The notes under the pieces were generated by a model. That model searched no databases. It saw nothing but the letters and a program-made list of their open reading frames with translations, and had not been told where the DNA came from. DNA of 64,000 nt from Kribbella sp. VKM Ac-2568 (lineage in GTDB: Bacteria; Actinomycetota; Actinomycetes; Propionibacteriales; Kribbellaceae), in NCBI RefSeq assembly GCF_004345365.1, contig NZ_SLVF01000012.1:186001-250000 (forward strand), read 5' to 3'. The translations under genes and the position numbers were made by a program. Positions 35,717-45,367 of this stretch are shown here, one piece after another. Positions within the stretch are counted from its first letter, which is position 1, and each line of letters starts with the position of its first letter.

Positions 35717-36076
35717 ATGAGCAACGTCCTGAACGAGCTCGACAACGCGAGCAAGCGCGACGACATCCCCGCCTTCCGGGCCGGTGACACCGTCAAGGTG
35801 CACGTCAAGGTCGTCGAAGGCAACCGGTCCCGCGTCCAGGTGTTCCAGGGTGTCGTGATCCGGCGCCAGGGTGGTGGCCTGCAGGAGACCTTCACGGTCC
35901 GCAAGGTCAGCTTCGGCGTCGGCGTCGAGCGGACCTTCCCGATGCACACCCCGATCGTCGACAAGGTCGAGGTCGTGACCCGCGGCGATGTGCGCCGCGC
36001 GAAGCTGTACTACCTGCGCGAGCTGCGCGGCAAGGCAGCCAAGATCAAGGAGAAGCGGGACGTTCCGGCCTCCTGA
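35717..36076 (+). CDS. rplS: 50S ribosomal protein bL19
   Basis: 119 aa starting [18 protein letters not shown] at 35717, with GAGGAAGAG about eight bases upstream; a start at 35690 would add an atypical Arg-rich leader. Contains the family core [29 protein letters not shown]. Lies at the subunit interface. 154 bp from trmD, with its own leader structure. Confidence 0.96.
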   Translation: MSNVLNELDNASKRDDIPAFRAGDTVKVHVKVVEGNRSRVQVFQGVVIRRQGGGLQETFTVRKVSFGVGVERTFPMHTPIVDKVEVVTRGDVRRAKLYYLRELRGKAAKIKEKRDVPAS

Positions 36077-36099
36077 TCGTCTAGTTACGACGGTCAAGT

Positions 36100-36843
36100 A
36101 TGGCGCCGAGCACTGCGACTCGCGCTCGCCCGGTCGCCAGGAGGGCACGTCGCAGTAAAGGACGGCACCGCAGGCTCAAGCAGCGGAACCCGCTGCTGAG
36201 CCTGCTGACCGAGATGACCACCGTGACTGTGCTCGCGCTGGTCATCACGGTCGTCCTGCGGCTCTTCGTCGCCGAGGCCTTTTATGTGCCGTCGGAGTCG
36301 ATGTACGACACGCTCACGACGAACGACCGGATCCTGGCCGAGAAGGTCAGCTATCTGCACCGCGACGTCGACCGTGGCGACATCATCGTCTTCAAGGACC
36401 CCAGCAACTGGCTGAACGAGGAACAGCAGGTCCCCGGCCCCTTCCGGCGGGTCGGCGAGTTCGTCGGTATCCTGCCGCGCAGCGGTGAGGGTCACCTGGT
36501 CAAGCGGGTGATCGGCATCGGCGGCGACAAGGTGGTCTGCTGCGACCGGTCCGGGCGGATCACCGTGAACAAGATCCCGCTGGACGAGCAGGAGTACCTG
36601 CTGAAGGACGCCAAGCCCTCGAACCAGACGTTCAGCGTGGTCGTACCGCCCGGTCACCTGTGGGTGATGGGCGACAACCGGGCCGAATCCGCCGACTCCC
36701 GTGCGCACATGGGTGGCCCCGGTGGAGGGTTCGTGCCGGTCGAGAACGTGGTTGGCCGTGCCTGTTGCGTAATCTGGCCGTCTGACCGGATGACGATGCT
36801 GCGTCCTCCGGAAACCTTCAAGAAGCCGGGGCTGAAGAAGTGA
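36100..36843 (+). CDS. lepB: Signal peptidase I (first copy)
   Basis: 247 aa. Basic cytoplasmic N-terminus (1-35), one membrane segment (about 41-58), then the catalytic domain: Ser67 in VPSESMYDTL and general-base Lys135 in HLVKRVIGIGGD, with WVMGDNRAESADS near the end. Cuts Sec and Tat signal peptides at the outer membrane face. Overlaps the second copy by four bases (GTGA). Confidence 0.95.
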   Translation: MAPSTATRARPVARRARRSKGRHRRLKQRNPLLSLLTEMTTVTVLALVITVVLRLFVAEAFYVPSESMYDTLTTNDRILAEKVSYLHRDVDRGDIIVFKDPSNWLNEEQQVPGPFRRVGEFVGILPRSGEGHLVKRVIGIGGDKVVCCDRSGRITVNKIPLDEQEYLLKDAKPSNQTFSVVVPPGHLWVMGDNRAESADSRAHMGGPGGGFVPVENVVGRACCVIWPSDRMTMLRPPETFKKPGLKK

Positions 36844-37604
36844 CTGAGACACCGACAGCGACGAAAGAGAATCCACCCCACCGCTCGGGGCTCGCGGCCG
36901 CCGCTCGCGAGTTTGTGCTGATCGTGGTCGGTGCTCTCATCGTCTCGTCGATCCTGCGGGCCTTCGTCGGCCAGATGTTCATCATCCCGAGCGAGTCGAT
37001 GCAGAACACCCTGCTGGTCGGCGACCGGGTGGTGGTCGAGAAGCTGACCGACGTGGAGCGCGGCGACGTGGTCGTCTTCGAGGATCCGGGCGGCTGGCTC
37101 GGCGAGGAGGAGAGCGGCCAGAAGCGCGGTTCGGTGGGCCGGTTCTTCGAGATCGTCGGCCTGCTGCCGGACTCCAGCCACGGTCACCTGATCAAGCGCC
37201 TGATCGGCATGCCCGGTGACAAGGTCGCCTGCTGTGACGCCAAGGGCCGCCTGATGGTGAACGGGCAGCCGCTGGACGAGGGAAGCTACCTGTATCCGGG
37301 TGACGCCCCGTCGGCGATGGAGTTCCAGGTCACGGTCCCAGCGGGCCGTGTTTTCGTGATGGGTGACCACCGGTCCGAGTCGGGCGACTCCCGGGTGCAC
37401 CTGAGCGACACCAACGCCGATGGCGGCAACCCGGGCGACGCCGCCTTCGTGCCGCTGGACAAGGTCACCGGGCGCGCGGTACTGGTGGTCTGGCCGGCCA
37501 GCAACTTCGCCAAGCTCGGTGTCCCCGACACCTTCAAATCCATTCCGGCGCCAGGACCTGCCCCGGACAAACCCTCGATCTCCCTGACGCCACCACCCAA
37601 GTGA
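36840..37604 (+). CDS. lepB: Signal peptidase I (second copy)
   Basis: 254 aa from GTG 36840. Same layout as the first copy: membrane segment (about 25-43), Ser53 in IIPSESMQNTL, Lys119 in HLIKRLIGMPGD, FVMGDHRSESGDS. Differs by an insert HLSDTNADGGNPGD and a Pro-rich C-terminus instead of a Lys end. Tandem duplicates at this spot are usual in actinobacteria, and division of labour on substrates is likely. Confidence 0.95.
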   Translation: MTETPTATKENPPHRSGLAAAAREFVLIVVGALIVSSILRAFVGQMFIIPSESMQNTLLVGDRVVVEKLTDVERGDVVVFEDPGGWLGEEESGQKRGSVGRFFEIVGLLPDSSHGHLIKRLIGMPGDKVACCDAKGRLMVNGQPLDEGSYLYPGDAPSAMEFQVTVPAGRVFVMGDHRSESGDSRVHLSDTNADGGNPGDAAFVPLDKVTGRAVLVVWPASNFAKLGVPDTFKSIPAPGPAPDKPSISLTPPPK

Positions 37605-37644
37605 GCGAGGTACCGGTGCGGAACGAGGCACTACGGAGTCGCGG

Positions 37645-38343
37645 ATGAGCGCACTTCCGCGCGGCATCACCATCCGGCGTGACGCCGGTCTGTACGGCTA
37701 CGAGCGGGCGCTCCGGCGCGTCGGGCTGGACCCGATCGCCGGTGTGGACGAGGCCGGCCGCGGACCGTGTGCCGGGCCGCTGGTGGCCGCCGCGGTGATC
37801 CTGCCGGACGGCAAACGCGGCCAGATCCCCGAACTCGCGGATTCGAAGTTGCTGACGGCGAAGGCACGTGATCGCTGCTACGACGAGATCCGCGAGCGCG
37901 CCGTGGCGTGGTCGGTGGTCTCCATCGAGGCCGCCGAGTGCGACCGGCTCGGCATGCACGTCGCCAACGTCGAGGCGCTCCGCCGGGCGCTCTTCCGGCT
38001 CGACCTGCGCCCGCAGTACGTGCTGACCGACGGGTTCGGGGTCGACGGGCTCGGCGTGCCGGGACTCGCGATCTGGAAGGGTGACCGGGTGGCCGCCTGC
38101 ATCGCGGCCGCCTCGGTGATCGCCAAGGTGACCCGGGACCGGATCATGCAGCACTGGCACGAGGTGTACCCGCAGTACGATTTCGCGATTCACAAGGGAT
38201 ACTGCACCCCTGAGCACCAGGCGGCACTGGACGAATACGGCCCGTGTCCACAACATCGAAGGCGGTTCGAGAATGTCCGCCGCAGTATGCGGACCGATAT
38301 GGGACAGAATGTGACCAGTCCCACCGGAGTGGAGAGCCGATGA
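37645..38343 (+). CDS. rnhB: Ribonuclease HII
   Basis: 232 aa. Active-site motif GVDEAGRGP (Asp35, Glu36), then LTDGFGVDG and KVTRDRIM; conserved C-terminal HKGYCTPEHQAAL. Removes ribonucleotides from DNA-RNA junctions. Follows lepB by 40 bp. The last residues (TSPTGVESR) run into a GC-rich repeat-like spacer. Confidence 0.94.
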   Translation: MSALPRGITIRRDAGLYGYERALRRVGLDPIAGVDEAGRGPCAGPLVAAAVILPDGKRGQIPELADSKLLTAKARDRCYDEIRERAVAWSVVSIEAAECDRLGMHVANVEALRRALFRLDLRPQYVLTDGFGVDGLGVPGLAIWKGDRVAACIAAASVIAKVTRDRIMQHWHEVYPQYDFAIHKGYCTPEHQAALDEYGPCPQHRRRFENVRRSMRTDMGQNVTSPTGVESR

Positions 38344-38419
38344 GCGAGCGCAGCGAGCGAACAAACAACAGGGCCGCCTTAGCGCTCACGCCGGAGCCGA
38401 GCGCTAGCGAGGTGGAGGC
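38344..38419 (+). repeat. Purine-rich spacer resembling a small interspersed repeat
   Basis: GCGAGCGCAGCGAGCGAAC near the start and GAGCGCTAGCGAGGTGG near the end repeat an AGCGAG core four times. Such blocks recur between genes in related genomes in my experience; no copy elsewhere in this window was seen. Confidence 0.35.
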
Positions 38420-38743
38420 GTGAGCGCTGACGACCTCGAGAAGTACGAGACCGATATGGAGCTACAGCTCTATCGGGAGTACAAGGACGTCGTCGGGATC
38501 TTCAAGTACGTGGTGGAGACCGAACGGCGCTTCTACCTGTGCAACGCGGTCGACCTGAAGGTCCGCACCGAGGGCGGCGACGTCTACTTCGAGGTGACCA
38601 TGGCGGACGCCTGGGTCTGGGACGTCTACCGCTCAGCCCGCTTCGTCAAGAACGCCAAGGTCGTCACCTTCCGCGACGTCAACATCGAAGAACTGGCCAA
38701 GACCGATCTGGAAGTCCCGAAGGACTCCGACTTCGGCCGCTAA
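38420..38743 (+). CDS. DUF2469 family protein
   Basis: 107 aa, acidic, highly conserved in actinobacteria next to rnhB: DDLEKYETDMELQLYREYKD, then VGIFKYVVETERRFYLCNAVDL and VWDVYRSARFVKNAKVVTF. GTG start with GGTGGAGG upstream. No function established. Confidence 0.92.
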   Translation: MSADDLEKYETDMELQLYREYKDVVGIFKYVVETERRFYLCNAVDLKVRTEGGDVYFEVTMADAWVWDVYRSARFVKNAKVVTFRDVNIEELAKTDLEVPKDSDFGR

Positions 38744-38762
38744 CCCACCTACATCCTCAGTG

Positions 38763-40130
38763 TTAGGGGAGTGTGGTTAGGGCGTGGCGGTGGTTGGGGG
38801 AGAGGCGCCAGCCGGGTGGGTGGTATTCGACCAGGTCCAGGTCGGCGAGCGTCTCCAGGCATTCCTGGACGGTGTCGAGATCCAGGCCCGCGGTGGCGGC
38901 TATGCGAGTGGGTGGGGCTGGGGTGACGACCGGGACGGCGTCGAGGGTGCGTTGGACGTCGGGGTCGAGGTTGTCTGTGGGAGTGGCGGGGGCGTGGGGG
39001 TAGATAGTCAGCCGGGTGCCCAGTGGGGAGATGGCTTCCAATACGTCGGCGACGCTCGTGGCCAGTACGGCGTTGCGCTCGCGGACCAGGAGGTGGACGC
39101 CTTCGGACATGCGGGAAGTGATGGGGCCGGGGACGGCGAGAACCGGGCGGCCGCATTGTTCGGCCCAGCCTGCGCTGTTGAGGGCACCGCTACGAACTGC
39201 TGCCTCGACAACAACCGTGCCCAGGGTCGTTGCCGCTATCAACCTGTTGCGAGCGAGGAAGCGGAGCTTGGTCGGCGAACAGCCCGGAGGTAGTTCGCTG
39301 ACGAGTAAGCCATCTGCGGCGATTCGGTCGAACAGGTTCGTGTTGCTCTTCGGGTAGCTGACGTCCACGCCGCAGGCGAGGATCGCGATGGTGATGCCTG
39401 ACCCGGCTAGTGCTCCTCGGTGAGCGGCAGCGTCGATCCCGTACGCGCCGCCCGAGACCACCGTGGCGCCGTTCTCGGCGAGTCCAGTGGCGAGCTCAGA
39501 GGCCGCGTGCTCGCCGTACGACGAACACGCGCGGGCGCCGACCATGGCGACTGAGTTCGCCAAGGCATGGCGGAGGTCGGGTTTGCCGCGGACCCAGAGG
39601 CCGAAGGGGACGCCGCCACGCCGGCTCTGCTGGCCGGCATCAGCCAGTACTTCGACCTGCTCGGGCCACTCGTCGTCGCCAGGGATGACGAAGCGAGCGC
39701 CTGCCGCCTCGGCGCGCTCCAGATCCCGCTCAGGCCGGACTTCCGCGACCCGAGGGGCCCATCGCTCGAACCTTGGGGCGCTGGTCTTCAGGAGTCGCCA
39801 GGCCTCCACCGCGGACAGTTCGGCGAACGTCTCCAGCGCGACGGGGTCACCGGGCTCGATGACGCGCGACAACCCCGCTCGCGCGATTCTCTCCTCGTCC
39901 CATTCCGCGCGCCGAGTCTGCGGTTTCGGCGGCTCAACTCCACGCCCACTCCCGCCAGCAACCGATCGTTGCCCACCATCATCGGTAGTCGAGCACTCAC
40001 GGTCGCCCACCTCGGCACCGCTCGGTTGAGGGAAGTCAGCGGGAGCTATGAACCGAGGGATGGTGGCGGGGGTCAGTTGGGGCTTGGACGGCTTCAGGTG
40101 GCTGTTGAGGTGTTCCAGGTTGGTGTTCAT
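38763..40130 (-). CDS. dprA: DNA-processing protein DprA with long N-terminal extension
   Basis: 455 aa. The Rossmann DprA core (about 165-375) has [38 protein letters not shown] and SELPPGCSPTKLRFLARNRLIAA; a winged-helix end (about 400-445) follows. Loads RecA on incoming single-stranded DNA. About 75 residues of low-complexity sequence precede the usual start region (RIARAGLSRVIEPGDP). ATG 40130 overlaps the comM stop (ATGA), which supports the long form, though an internal start cannot be excluded. Confidence 0.92.
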   Translation of the reverse strand: MNTNLEHLNSHLKPSKPQLTPATIPRFIAPADFPQPSGAEVGDRECSTTDDGGQRSVAGGSGRGVEPPKPQTRRAEWDEERIARAGLSRVIEPGDPVALETFAELSAVEAWRLLKTSAPRFERWAPRVAEVRPERDLERAEAAGARFVIPGDDEWPEQVEVLADAGQQSRRGGVPFGLWVRGKPDLRHALANSVAMVGARACSSYGEHAASELATGLAENGATVVSGGAYGIDAAAHRGALAGSGITIAILACGVDVSYPKSNTNLFDRIAADGLLVSELPPGCSPTKLRFLARNRLIAATTLGTVVVEAAVRSGALNSAGWAEQCGRPVLAVPGPITSRMSEGVHLLVRERNAVLATSVADVLEAISPLGTRLTIYPHAPATPTDNLDPDVQRTLDAVPVVTPAPPTRIAATAGLDLDTVQECLETLADLDLVEYHPPGWRLSPNHRHALTTLP

Positions 40131-41704
40131 GGCGTGGTTTCCCTGATTCGACGGATGTTGGTGAGGGGAGTCAGTGGGGCGCCGCTGCGGAGTTGGAAGG
40201 CCTGGTGCGTGAGGTCTGGTGTGGGGCGATCCAGGCCCTCCAGGTCGGCCAAGGTCCAGGCGAGGCGGACCACTCGATCGAAACCGCGGGCTGTCAGGCG
40301 GCCGTCGGCGTAGAGGGATTCGAGGGTCTTCTGGCTGGCCACGTCGAGCGGATACTCGCGGCGCATGATCGGGCCAGGGATCTCGCTGTTGAGGATCCAG
40401 CCGGTGTTCCGGTATCGGAAGGCTTGCCGTTCACGAGCGGCTTTGACCCGCGCGGCGACTTCTGCGGTGGACTCGGGGCGATCGCCATCGGCCACTCCGC
40501 GGGCAGCCGGGAGGATCTGGCGCTGGATGTCGATGCGGTCCTTGATCGGGCCGCTGATCCGCTGGCGGTAGCGGGTGAGGACTTGCGGGGTGCAGTTGCA
40601 GATTCCGTTGGGCGTGCCCGATTGACCGCAAGGGCAGGGGTTGGCAGCAAGCACCAGCAGGAATCGGGCCGGGAACTTCGCCACAGCCGCCGAGCGGTGC
40701 ACCTCGATGAAGCCGGACTCCAGTGGTTGGCGGAGTGTGTCGAGCGTCAGCGGGTGCATCTCGGGGGCTTCGTCGATGAAGAGGATGCCCCGATGAGCGC
40801 AGCTGATCGCGCCCGGGCGCGGCACACCCGACCCACCACCGACCAGGCTCGACAGGGAGGCCGTGTGGTGTGGGGCGATGAAGGGTGGGCGAACGACGAG
40901 TTCCGCGTCGCTGGTGAGCAGGCCGGCGAGCGAGTGTACTGCAGACACCTCCAACGAGTCGTCCGTGCTGAGGTCCGGCATCAGACCCGCCAGACGCTCG
41001 GCGAGCATCGTCTTGCCCGAGCCCGGCGGGCCGTGGAGGAAGATGTGGTGCGCGCCGGCGGCTGCGGCTTCGATGGCACGGCGACCCTCGTGCTGTCCGA
41101 GCACGTCGTCGAGATCCACCTCGGGCACCCGGGTCAGCGACTCGGACATAAGACGCGGCTCGGCCCGGGGCGGCGCTTCGTCGGGGATCTCCACGCCGCG
41201 GAGCAAGGCGAGCACCTGCCGCAGCGAGCGCACGCCGTACACCTCGATGGACGGCACGAGTTTGGCTTCGGCGGCATTCAGTTCGGGGACGACGATCCGC
41301 TCGAAGCCTGAGCGTGAGGCGGCCAGCGTCATCGCGAGGGCGCCGCGGACCTCCCTGATCCTGCCATCGAGGCCGAGCTCGCCGATGATCGCTGTATTGC
41401 GCAATCGGTGGCTGTCGACGACGCCACCTGCAGCGAGGAGAGAGCAAGCGATGGCAACGTCGTAATGAGAGCCGGTCTTCGGCAGGGTGGCGGGGGAGAG
41501 GCCGATGGTGACCTTGCGGTCGGGGAACTTCTCGCCGCTGTTGACCACGGCGGCGCGGACGCGATCCCTTGCCTCTGACAACGATGCGTCGGGCAGACCG
41601 ATCAGCGTGGTCTTCGGCAGGCCTTGGGCGATGTCGGCCTCGACCTCGACCAGGTGGCCTTCGAGGCCGACCAGGGCGACGGACCAGGCCTGGGCCAGCG
41701 GCAT
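40127..41704 (-). CDS. comM: ComM/YifB-type Mg-chelatase-like AAA+ ATPase
   Basis: 525 aa. N-terminal lon-protease-like domain, AAA+ core with Walker A GPPGSGKTML (about 225) and Walker B RGILFIDEAPEM, a cysteine pair in NPCPCGQSGTPNGICNC, and the C-terminal Mg_chelatase_C region. Hexameric helicase that drives branch migration during integration of DNA. Middle of the yraN-comM-dprA operon, with four-base overlaps on both sides. Confidence 0.94.
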   Translation of the reverse strand: MPLAQAWSVALVGLEGHLVEVEADIAQGLPKTTLIGLPDASLSEARDRVRAAVVNSGEKFPDRKVTIGLSPATLPKTGSHYDVAIACSLLAAGGVVDSHRLRNTAIIGELGLDGRIREVRGALAMTLAASRSGFERIVVPELNAAEAKLVPSIEVYGVRSLRQVLALLRGVEIPDEAPPRAEPRLMSESLTRVPEVDLDDVLGQHEGRRAIEAAAAGAHHIFLHGPPGSGKTMLAERLAGLMPDLSTDDSLEVSAVHSLAGLLTSDAELVVRPPFIAPHHTASLSSLVGGGSGVPRPGAISCAHRGILFIDEAPEMHPLTLDTLRQPLESGFIEVHRSAAVAKFPARFLLVLAANPCPCGQSGTPNGICNCTPQVLTRYRQRISGPIKDRIDIQRQILPAARGVADGDRPESTAEVAARVKAARERQAFRYRNTGWILNSEIPGPIMRREYPLDVASQKTLESLYADGRLTARGFDRVVRLAWTLADLEGLDRPTPDLTHQAFQLRSGAPLTPLTNIRRIRETTP

Positions 41705-42060
41705 CAGGCCACGCCCCTGACGTGGTCGACGCTCGGGTCGCCACCGCGTGGCAGGAGCACGGCGACGATGTCGATCCGAACCTCGCCCGGCCGCAGATCG
41801 TGCTCCTGCAGCCAGCGGCCGACCAGCCGGCGCAGTTTCGCCAGCTTCTTGTAGGTGATGGACTCCAGCGGGCTGCCGTAGTTCAGCCCGCGGCGGGTCT
41901 TCACCTCACAGACGACCAGCGCCTCGCCGTCACGGGCGACGATGTCGATCTCGCCCAGCTCGCAGCGCCAGTTGCGCTCGAGGATCGCGAAACCGCACTT
42001 CGCGAGATACCTGGCGGCGAGCTCCTCGCCGTACTGCCCGACTGCGTCCTTGGTCCGCAT
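41704..42060 (-). CDS. yraN: YraN family (UPF0102) nuclease-fold protein
   Basis: 118 aa. Restriction-endonuclease-like fold: [47 protein letters not shown] (the E-ID-...EVK catalytic-type motif). First gene of the yraN-comM-dprA operon. The role is probably in DNA processing, not well established. Confidence 0.92.
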   Translation of the reverse strand: MRTKDAVGQYGEELAARYLAKCGFAILERNWRCELGEIDIVARDGEALVVCEVKTRRGLNYGSPLESITYKKLAKLRRLVGRWLQEHDLRPGEVRIDIVAVLLPRGGDPSVDHVRGVA

Positions 42061-42162
42061 CGATGACCACCTCCGGCTAAGAACATGCCGGGAAAGTCAC
42101 CGATCTCGGGGCCGACTTCAGAACCTGTGGACAACAGACTCGTCAGCGGTGCCGCGAGAACC

Positions 42163-43779
42163 TCAGTTGCGCATGTGCTTGCCGCGAGTGGACTTCGGTG
42201 GCGTCCGGACAGCGCGAAGTTCGTGGTCGTCCGACTCCGAGCGGTACGCCTGCAGGCCGCCCGTTCCCGGGTCGGTGTCGCCGATGTCGAAGTCCCAGCT
42301 GTCCTCGTTCGCCAGGCGGCTGTGCCAGCGGCCGTACAGGCCGTAGATCGCGAGGCCCAGCAGCATCCAGAGGCCGAACTTGGTCCACGTGCTCGTCTTC
42401 AGGTTGAGCATCAGCCACAGCGTCGCCGCCAGCGACAGGAGTGGGATGAGCGGCACCATCGGGACGCGGAAACCGCGCTCGAGGTTCGGCTCGGTCCGCC
42501 GCAGCGTCAGCACGCCGACCGCGCAGAACGCGAAGCAGAAGAGCGCACCGATGACCAGCAGCTCCTCCAGCTCGAGGACCCCCGGATACAGGGTCAGCGC
42601 GATTGCGGCGAAGCCGGCCGCGGCAGCGGCGCGAGCGGGAGAGGAGTAGACCCGGCTGACCCGGCCGAGACTCTTCGGCAGCAGGCCGTCACGGCCCATG
42701 TTGAAGAGCACGCGGCTCTGCGCGATCAAGACGACCATGATCACCGTCATCAGGGCTAGCAGCGCCCCGAGATTGACCACCTTGGCGGCCCACCCGACCC
42801 CGACCGCGGACATCGCCTCCGACACCGGTGCGGCGCCACCCAGCTGGCCGTACGGCCGCATGCCCACCAGCACCACGGCCATCGCGACGTACAGGATCGT
42901 CACGGCGCCGACGCCGAGCAGCATGCCCTGCGGGACCGTCTTGCGCGGGTTCCGGGCGTCCTCGGACGCGGTCGCGATGAGGTCGAAGCCGATGTAGGCG
43001 AAGACGATCGAGCTGGCGGCCGTGAAGATGCCCATCAACCCGAAGGAGCCGAAGGACGAGTCCAGGATCCAGCTGAGCAAGGTCGGACTGGCGGTGGCGG
43101 GTGCCGGGCGCGCGTCCGGGACGAACGGCCGGTAGTTGTCGAAGTTGATGTGGGTCGCGCCGATGACGACGACCAGCACGATCACCGCGACCTTCGCCAG
43201 CACCACGACCGTGAGCACCCGGGCCGAGAGCTTCGTGCCGGTCACGATCAGCGCCGTCAGCACCAGCAGCAGCAGCGGCGCGACCAGGTTGACCTTGGCG
43301 TCCGGGCCGAAGAACTGCGCGATCCCTTCGGGAAGGGTGACGCCGAATCCGTCGAGGGTCGCCAGGAAGTACGCGGACCACACTCTGGCCACGATCGCGG
43401 CCGCGGTGACGAGTTCGAGCACGAGCGCCCAGCCGACCAGCCAGGCCCACATCTCACCGAAGGTCACGTAGCTGAAGGTGTAAGCGCTACCCGAGACCGG
43501 GATCGTCGACGAGAGTTCGGCGTAGCAGGCCGCAGCCAGCACGCACACCACCGCGGCGATCAGGAACGACAAGATCACGGCGGGGCCGGCCACATTGGCA
43601 GCCTGCTTACCGCTCAGGCTGAAAATGCCGGACCCGATCATCACACCCAGTCCGAGAACGACTAGGTCGCGACGACCGAACAGACGCGGCAGACGGTGCC
43701 GCGCATCCTCGACTCGAGTGAACGCCGACTCGACCGGCAGGCGCCGGCCTACGGTCTGTCCGTTCGCTGAGGGGGCCAT
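42163..43779 (-). CDS. APC-superfamily amino acid permease (cationic amino acid transporter type)
   Basis: 538 aa with about 12-14 membrane segments. The substrate motif GVMIGSGIFSLSGKQA is in segment 1; FAYIGFDLIATASEDARNPRKTVP marks the CAT branch. A hydrophilic tail of about 55 residues ends RGKHMRN. The substrate is not determinable. It is separated from yraN by 102 bp in the same direction, probably with its own promoter, and diverges from xerC across 135 bp. Confidence 0.9.
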   Translation of the reverse strand: MAPSANGQTVGRRLPVESAFTRVEDARHRLPRLFGRRDLVVLGLGVMIGSGIFSLSGKQAANVAGPAVILSFLIAAVVCVLAAACYAELSSTIPVSGSAYTFSYVTFGEMWAWLVGWALVLELVTAAAIVARVWSAYFLATLDGFGVTLPEGIAQFFGPDAKVNLVAPLLLLVLTALIVTGTKLSARVLTVVVLAKVAVIVLVVVIGATHINFDNYRPFVPDARPAPATASPTLLSWILDSSFGSFGLMGIFTAASSIVFAYIGFDLIATASEDARNPRKTVPQGMLLGVGAVTILYVAMAVVLVGMRPYGQLGGAAPVSEAMSAVGVGWAAKVVNLGALLALMTVIMVVLIAQSRVLFNMGRDGLLPKSLGRVSRVYSSPARAAAAAGFAAIALTLYPGVLELEELLVIGALFCFAFCAVGVLTLRRTEPNLERGFRVPMVPLIPLLSLAATLWLMLNLKTSTWTKFGLWMLLGLAIYGLYGRWHSRLANEDSWDFDIGDTDPGTGGLQAYRSESDDHELRAVRTPPKSTRGKHMRN

Positions 43780-43914
43780 GGTCAGGGGTGCCTCCGTTGC
43801 TACTAGGGCAATCGGGCCGAACAGTAGTCGACCAGTGGGCTACGGGCCAGACCTCCTCTGTCGAACTCCGCGCGGCTGCTTGCGCCGCCGGGGTCGCTCC
43901 CGCATGGTCAGGAC

Positions 43915-44856
43915 ATGGCGCCGGACGATGTCAGTGAAAGCCCCTCCAGGCCGGAAGGTTTCTCTGTGTTACTGGCTGACTACGAGCGGCATCTGACGGC
44001 GGAGAGGGACCTCAGCGAACATTCGGTGCGAGCCTACATCGGTGATGTGATGGATTTAATCGATCATTTGACTCGTCTTGGTCACGATGATCTGCGCAGC
44101 CTCGACATCCGTGGGCTGCGGTCCTGGCTGGCGAAGCAGCAGAGCCTGGGCAAGGCCCGCAGCACAATGTCCCGCCGTGCCACGGCCGCGAGAGTCTTCA
44201 CCGCCTGGGCGCAGCGGACCGGCCGGATCGAGACCGATCCAGGCGCCTTGCTCGCCAGTCCCAAGCCGCACAAACCCCTCCCGGGCGTGCTCGGGCAGGC
44301 CGACACACGGGCTGTGTTCGACGCCGCGGCGGTCGCGGCCGACGACGGCAGCCCGGTCGGGCTCCGCGATCTCGCGATCATGGAGTTGCTCTACGCAACG
44401 GGTATCCGGGTCGGCGAACTCTGCGCGCTCGACATCGACGAGGTCGACGACGCGCGGCGGGTGGTCCGCGTCTTCGGCAAGGGCCGCAAGGAACGCTCGG
44501 TCCCGTACGGCGTACCGGCGGGTGCTGCGTTGGACAGGTGGCTCGCGGAGGCGCGGCCGAAGCTCGCGCGGCCGGGGAGCGGGCCGGCGTTGTTCCTCGG
44601 CTCTCGAGGGGGGCGGATCGATCAACGGGCCGTCCGGCGCCTCGTCCACGCCCGGATCGACGCGGTGAACGCGCCGGATCTGTCGCCGCACGGGTTGCGC
44701 CACACGGCCGCGACACATCTGCTCGAAGGCGGCGCGGATCTCCGGAGCGTGCAGGAGTTGCTGGGACATGCGTCCCTGGCGACGACCCAGATCTACACGC
44801 ACGTCTCGGGGGAAAGGCTGCGACGCGCGTACGAACAAGCCCATCCACGGGCCTGA
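43915..44856 (+). CDS. xerC: Tyrosine recombinase XerC
   Basis: 313 aa, close to the usual 300. N-terminal SAM-like core-binding domain (about 15-105), catalytic domain with the full set Arg165 (TGIRVGEL), Lys189 (GKGRKER), His259-x-x-Arg262 (HGLRH), His285 (LLGHAS) and Tyr294 (IYTH). Resolves chromosome dimers at dif with XerD. Chromosomal housekeeping position upstream of rpsB; nothing suggests a mobile integrase. Confidence 0.93.
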   Translation: MAPDDVSESPSRPEGFSVLLADYERHLTAERDLSEHSVRAYIGDVMDLIDHLTRLGHDDLRSLDIRGLRSWLAKQQSLGKARSTMSRRATAARVFTAWAQRTGRIETDPGALLASPKPHKPLPGVLGQADTRAVFDAAAVAADDGSPVGLRDLAIMELLYATGIRVGELCALDIDEVDDARRVVRVFGKGRKERSVPYGVPAGAALDRWLAEARPKLARPGSGPALFLGSRGGRIDQRAVRRLVHARIDAVNAPDLSPHGLRHTAATHLLEGGADLRSVQELLGHASLATTQIYTHVSGERLRRAYEQAHPRA

Positions 44857-44887
44857 CCTGGGGCCTGGATACGGCAGACTGCGGATC

Positions 44888-45367
44888 ATGCGGGTTTCGG
44901 CGAAGTCTGACTATGCGCTGCGGGCGCTGATCGAGATCACCCAGCGATGGGTGTCGAACGACCCCTCGGTGGTTTCCGCCGAGGAACTCAGCCGTGCGCA
45001 GGGCATTCCGCACGGCTTCCTGCAGGGCATCCTGGCGGACCTGCGCCGGGCCGGGGTGCTCTCGAGCCAGCGAGGGCAGTCCGGCGGGTGGAAGCTCGCC
45101 GTCGATCCGAACGAGGTCTCCGTCGCGGACGTGATGCGGGCGGTGGACGGGCCGATCGTGAGCATCTCCGGGGTCCGGCCGGAGAGCGTCGCCTACAACG
45201 AGCGGGCTGTCGTGTTGCAGCGCGTCTGGATCGCGGCCCGGGCCAGCTTGCGGGATGTGCTGGAACACACGACGCTGACGGACCTGGCGAAGGGCAAGCT
45301 CCCCGCCGGGGTCGAGCGCCGCTCCCGCGACGAAGACGCCTGGCAAGCCCGCGTCCCCGGTAGCTAG
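44888..45367 (+). CDS. Rrf2-family regulator lacking cysteines
   Basis: 159 aa. Winged helix (about 1-75) with MRVSAKSDYALRALIEI, LSRAQGIPHGFLQGILADLRRAGVL and SQRGQSGGWKLA. Members such as NsrR and IscR bind iron-sulfur clusters through three cysteines; this one has no cysteine at all, so it must sense something else or act without a cofactor. The C-terminus ends in a short tandem duplication (see 45347-45387). Confidence 0.86.
   Translation: MRVSAKSDYALRALIEITQRWVSNDPSVVSAEELSRAQGIPHGFLQGILADLRRAGVLSSQRGQSGGWKLAVDPNEVSVADVMRAVDGPIVSISGVRPESVAYNERAVVLQRVWIAARASLRDVLEHTTLTDLAKGKLPAGVERRSRDEDAWQARVPGS

Noticed and set aside
43915-44856. Tyrosine recombinase as a mark of an integrated element
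   Set aside because: Sequence and location match housekeeping XerC; no attachment sites, tRNA or phage genes nearby.
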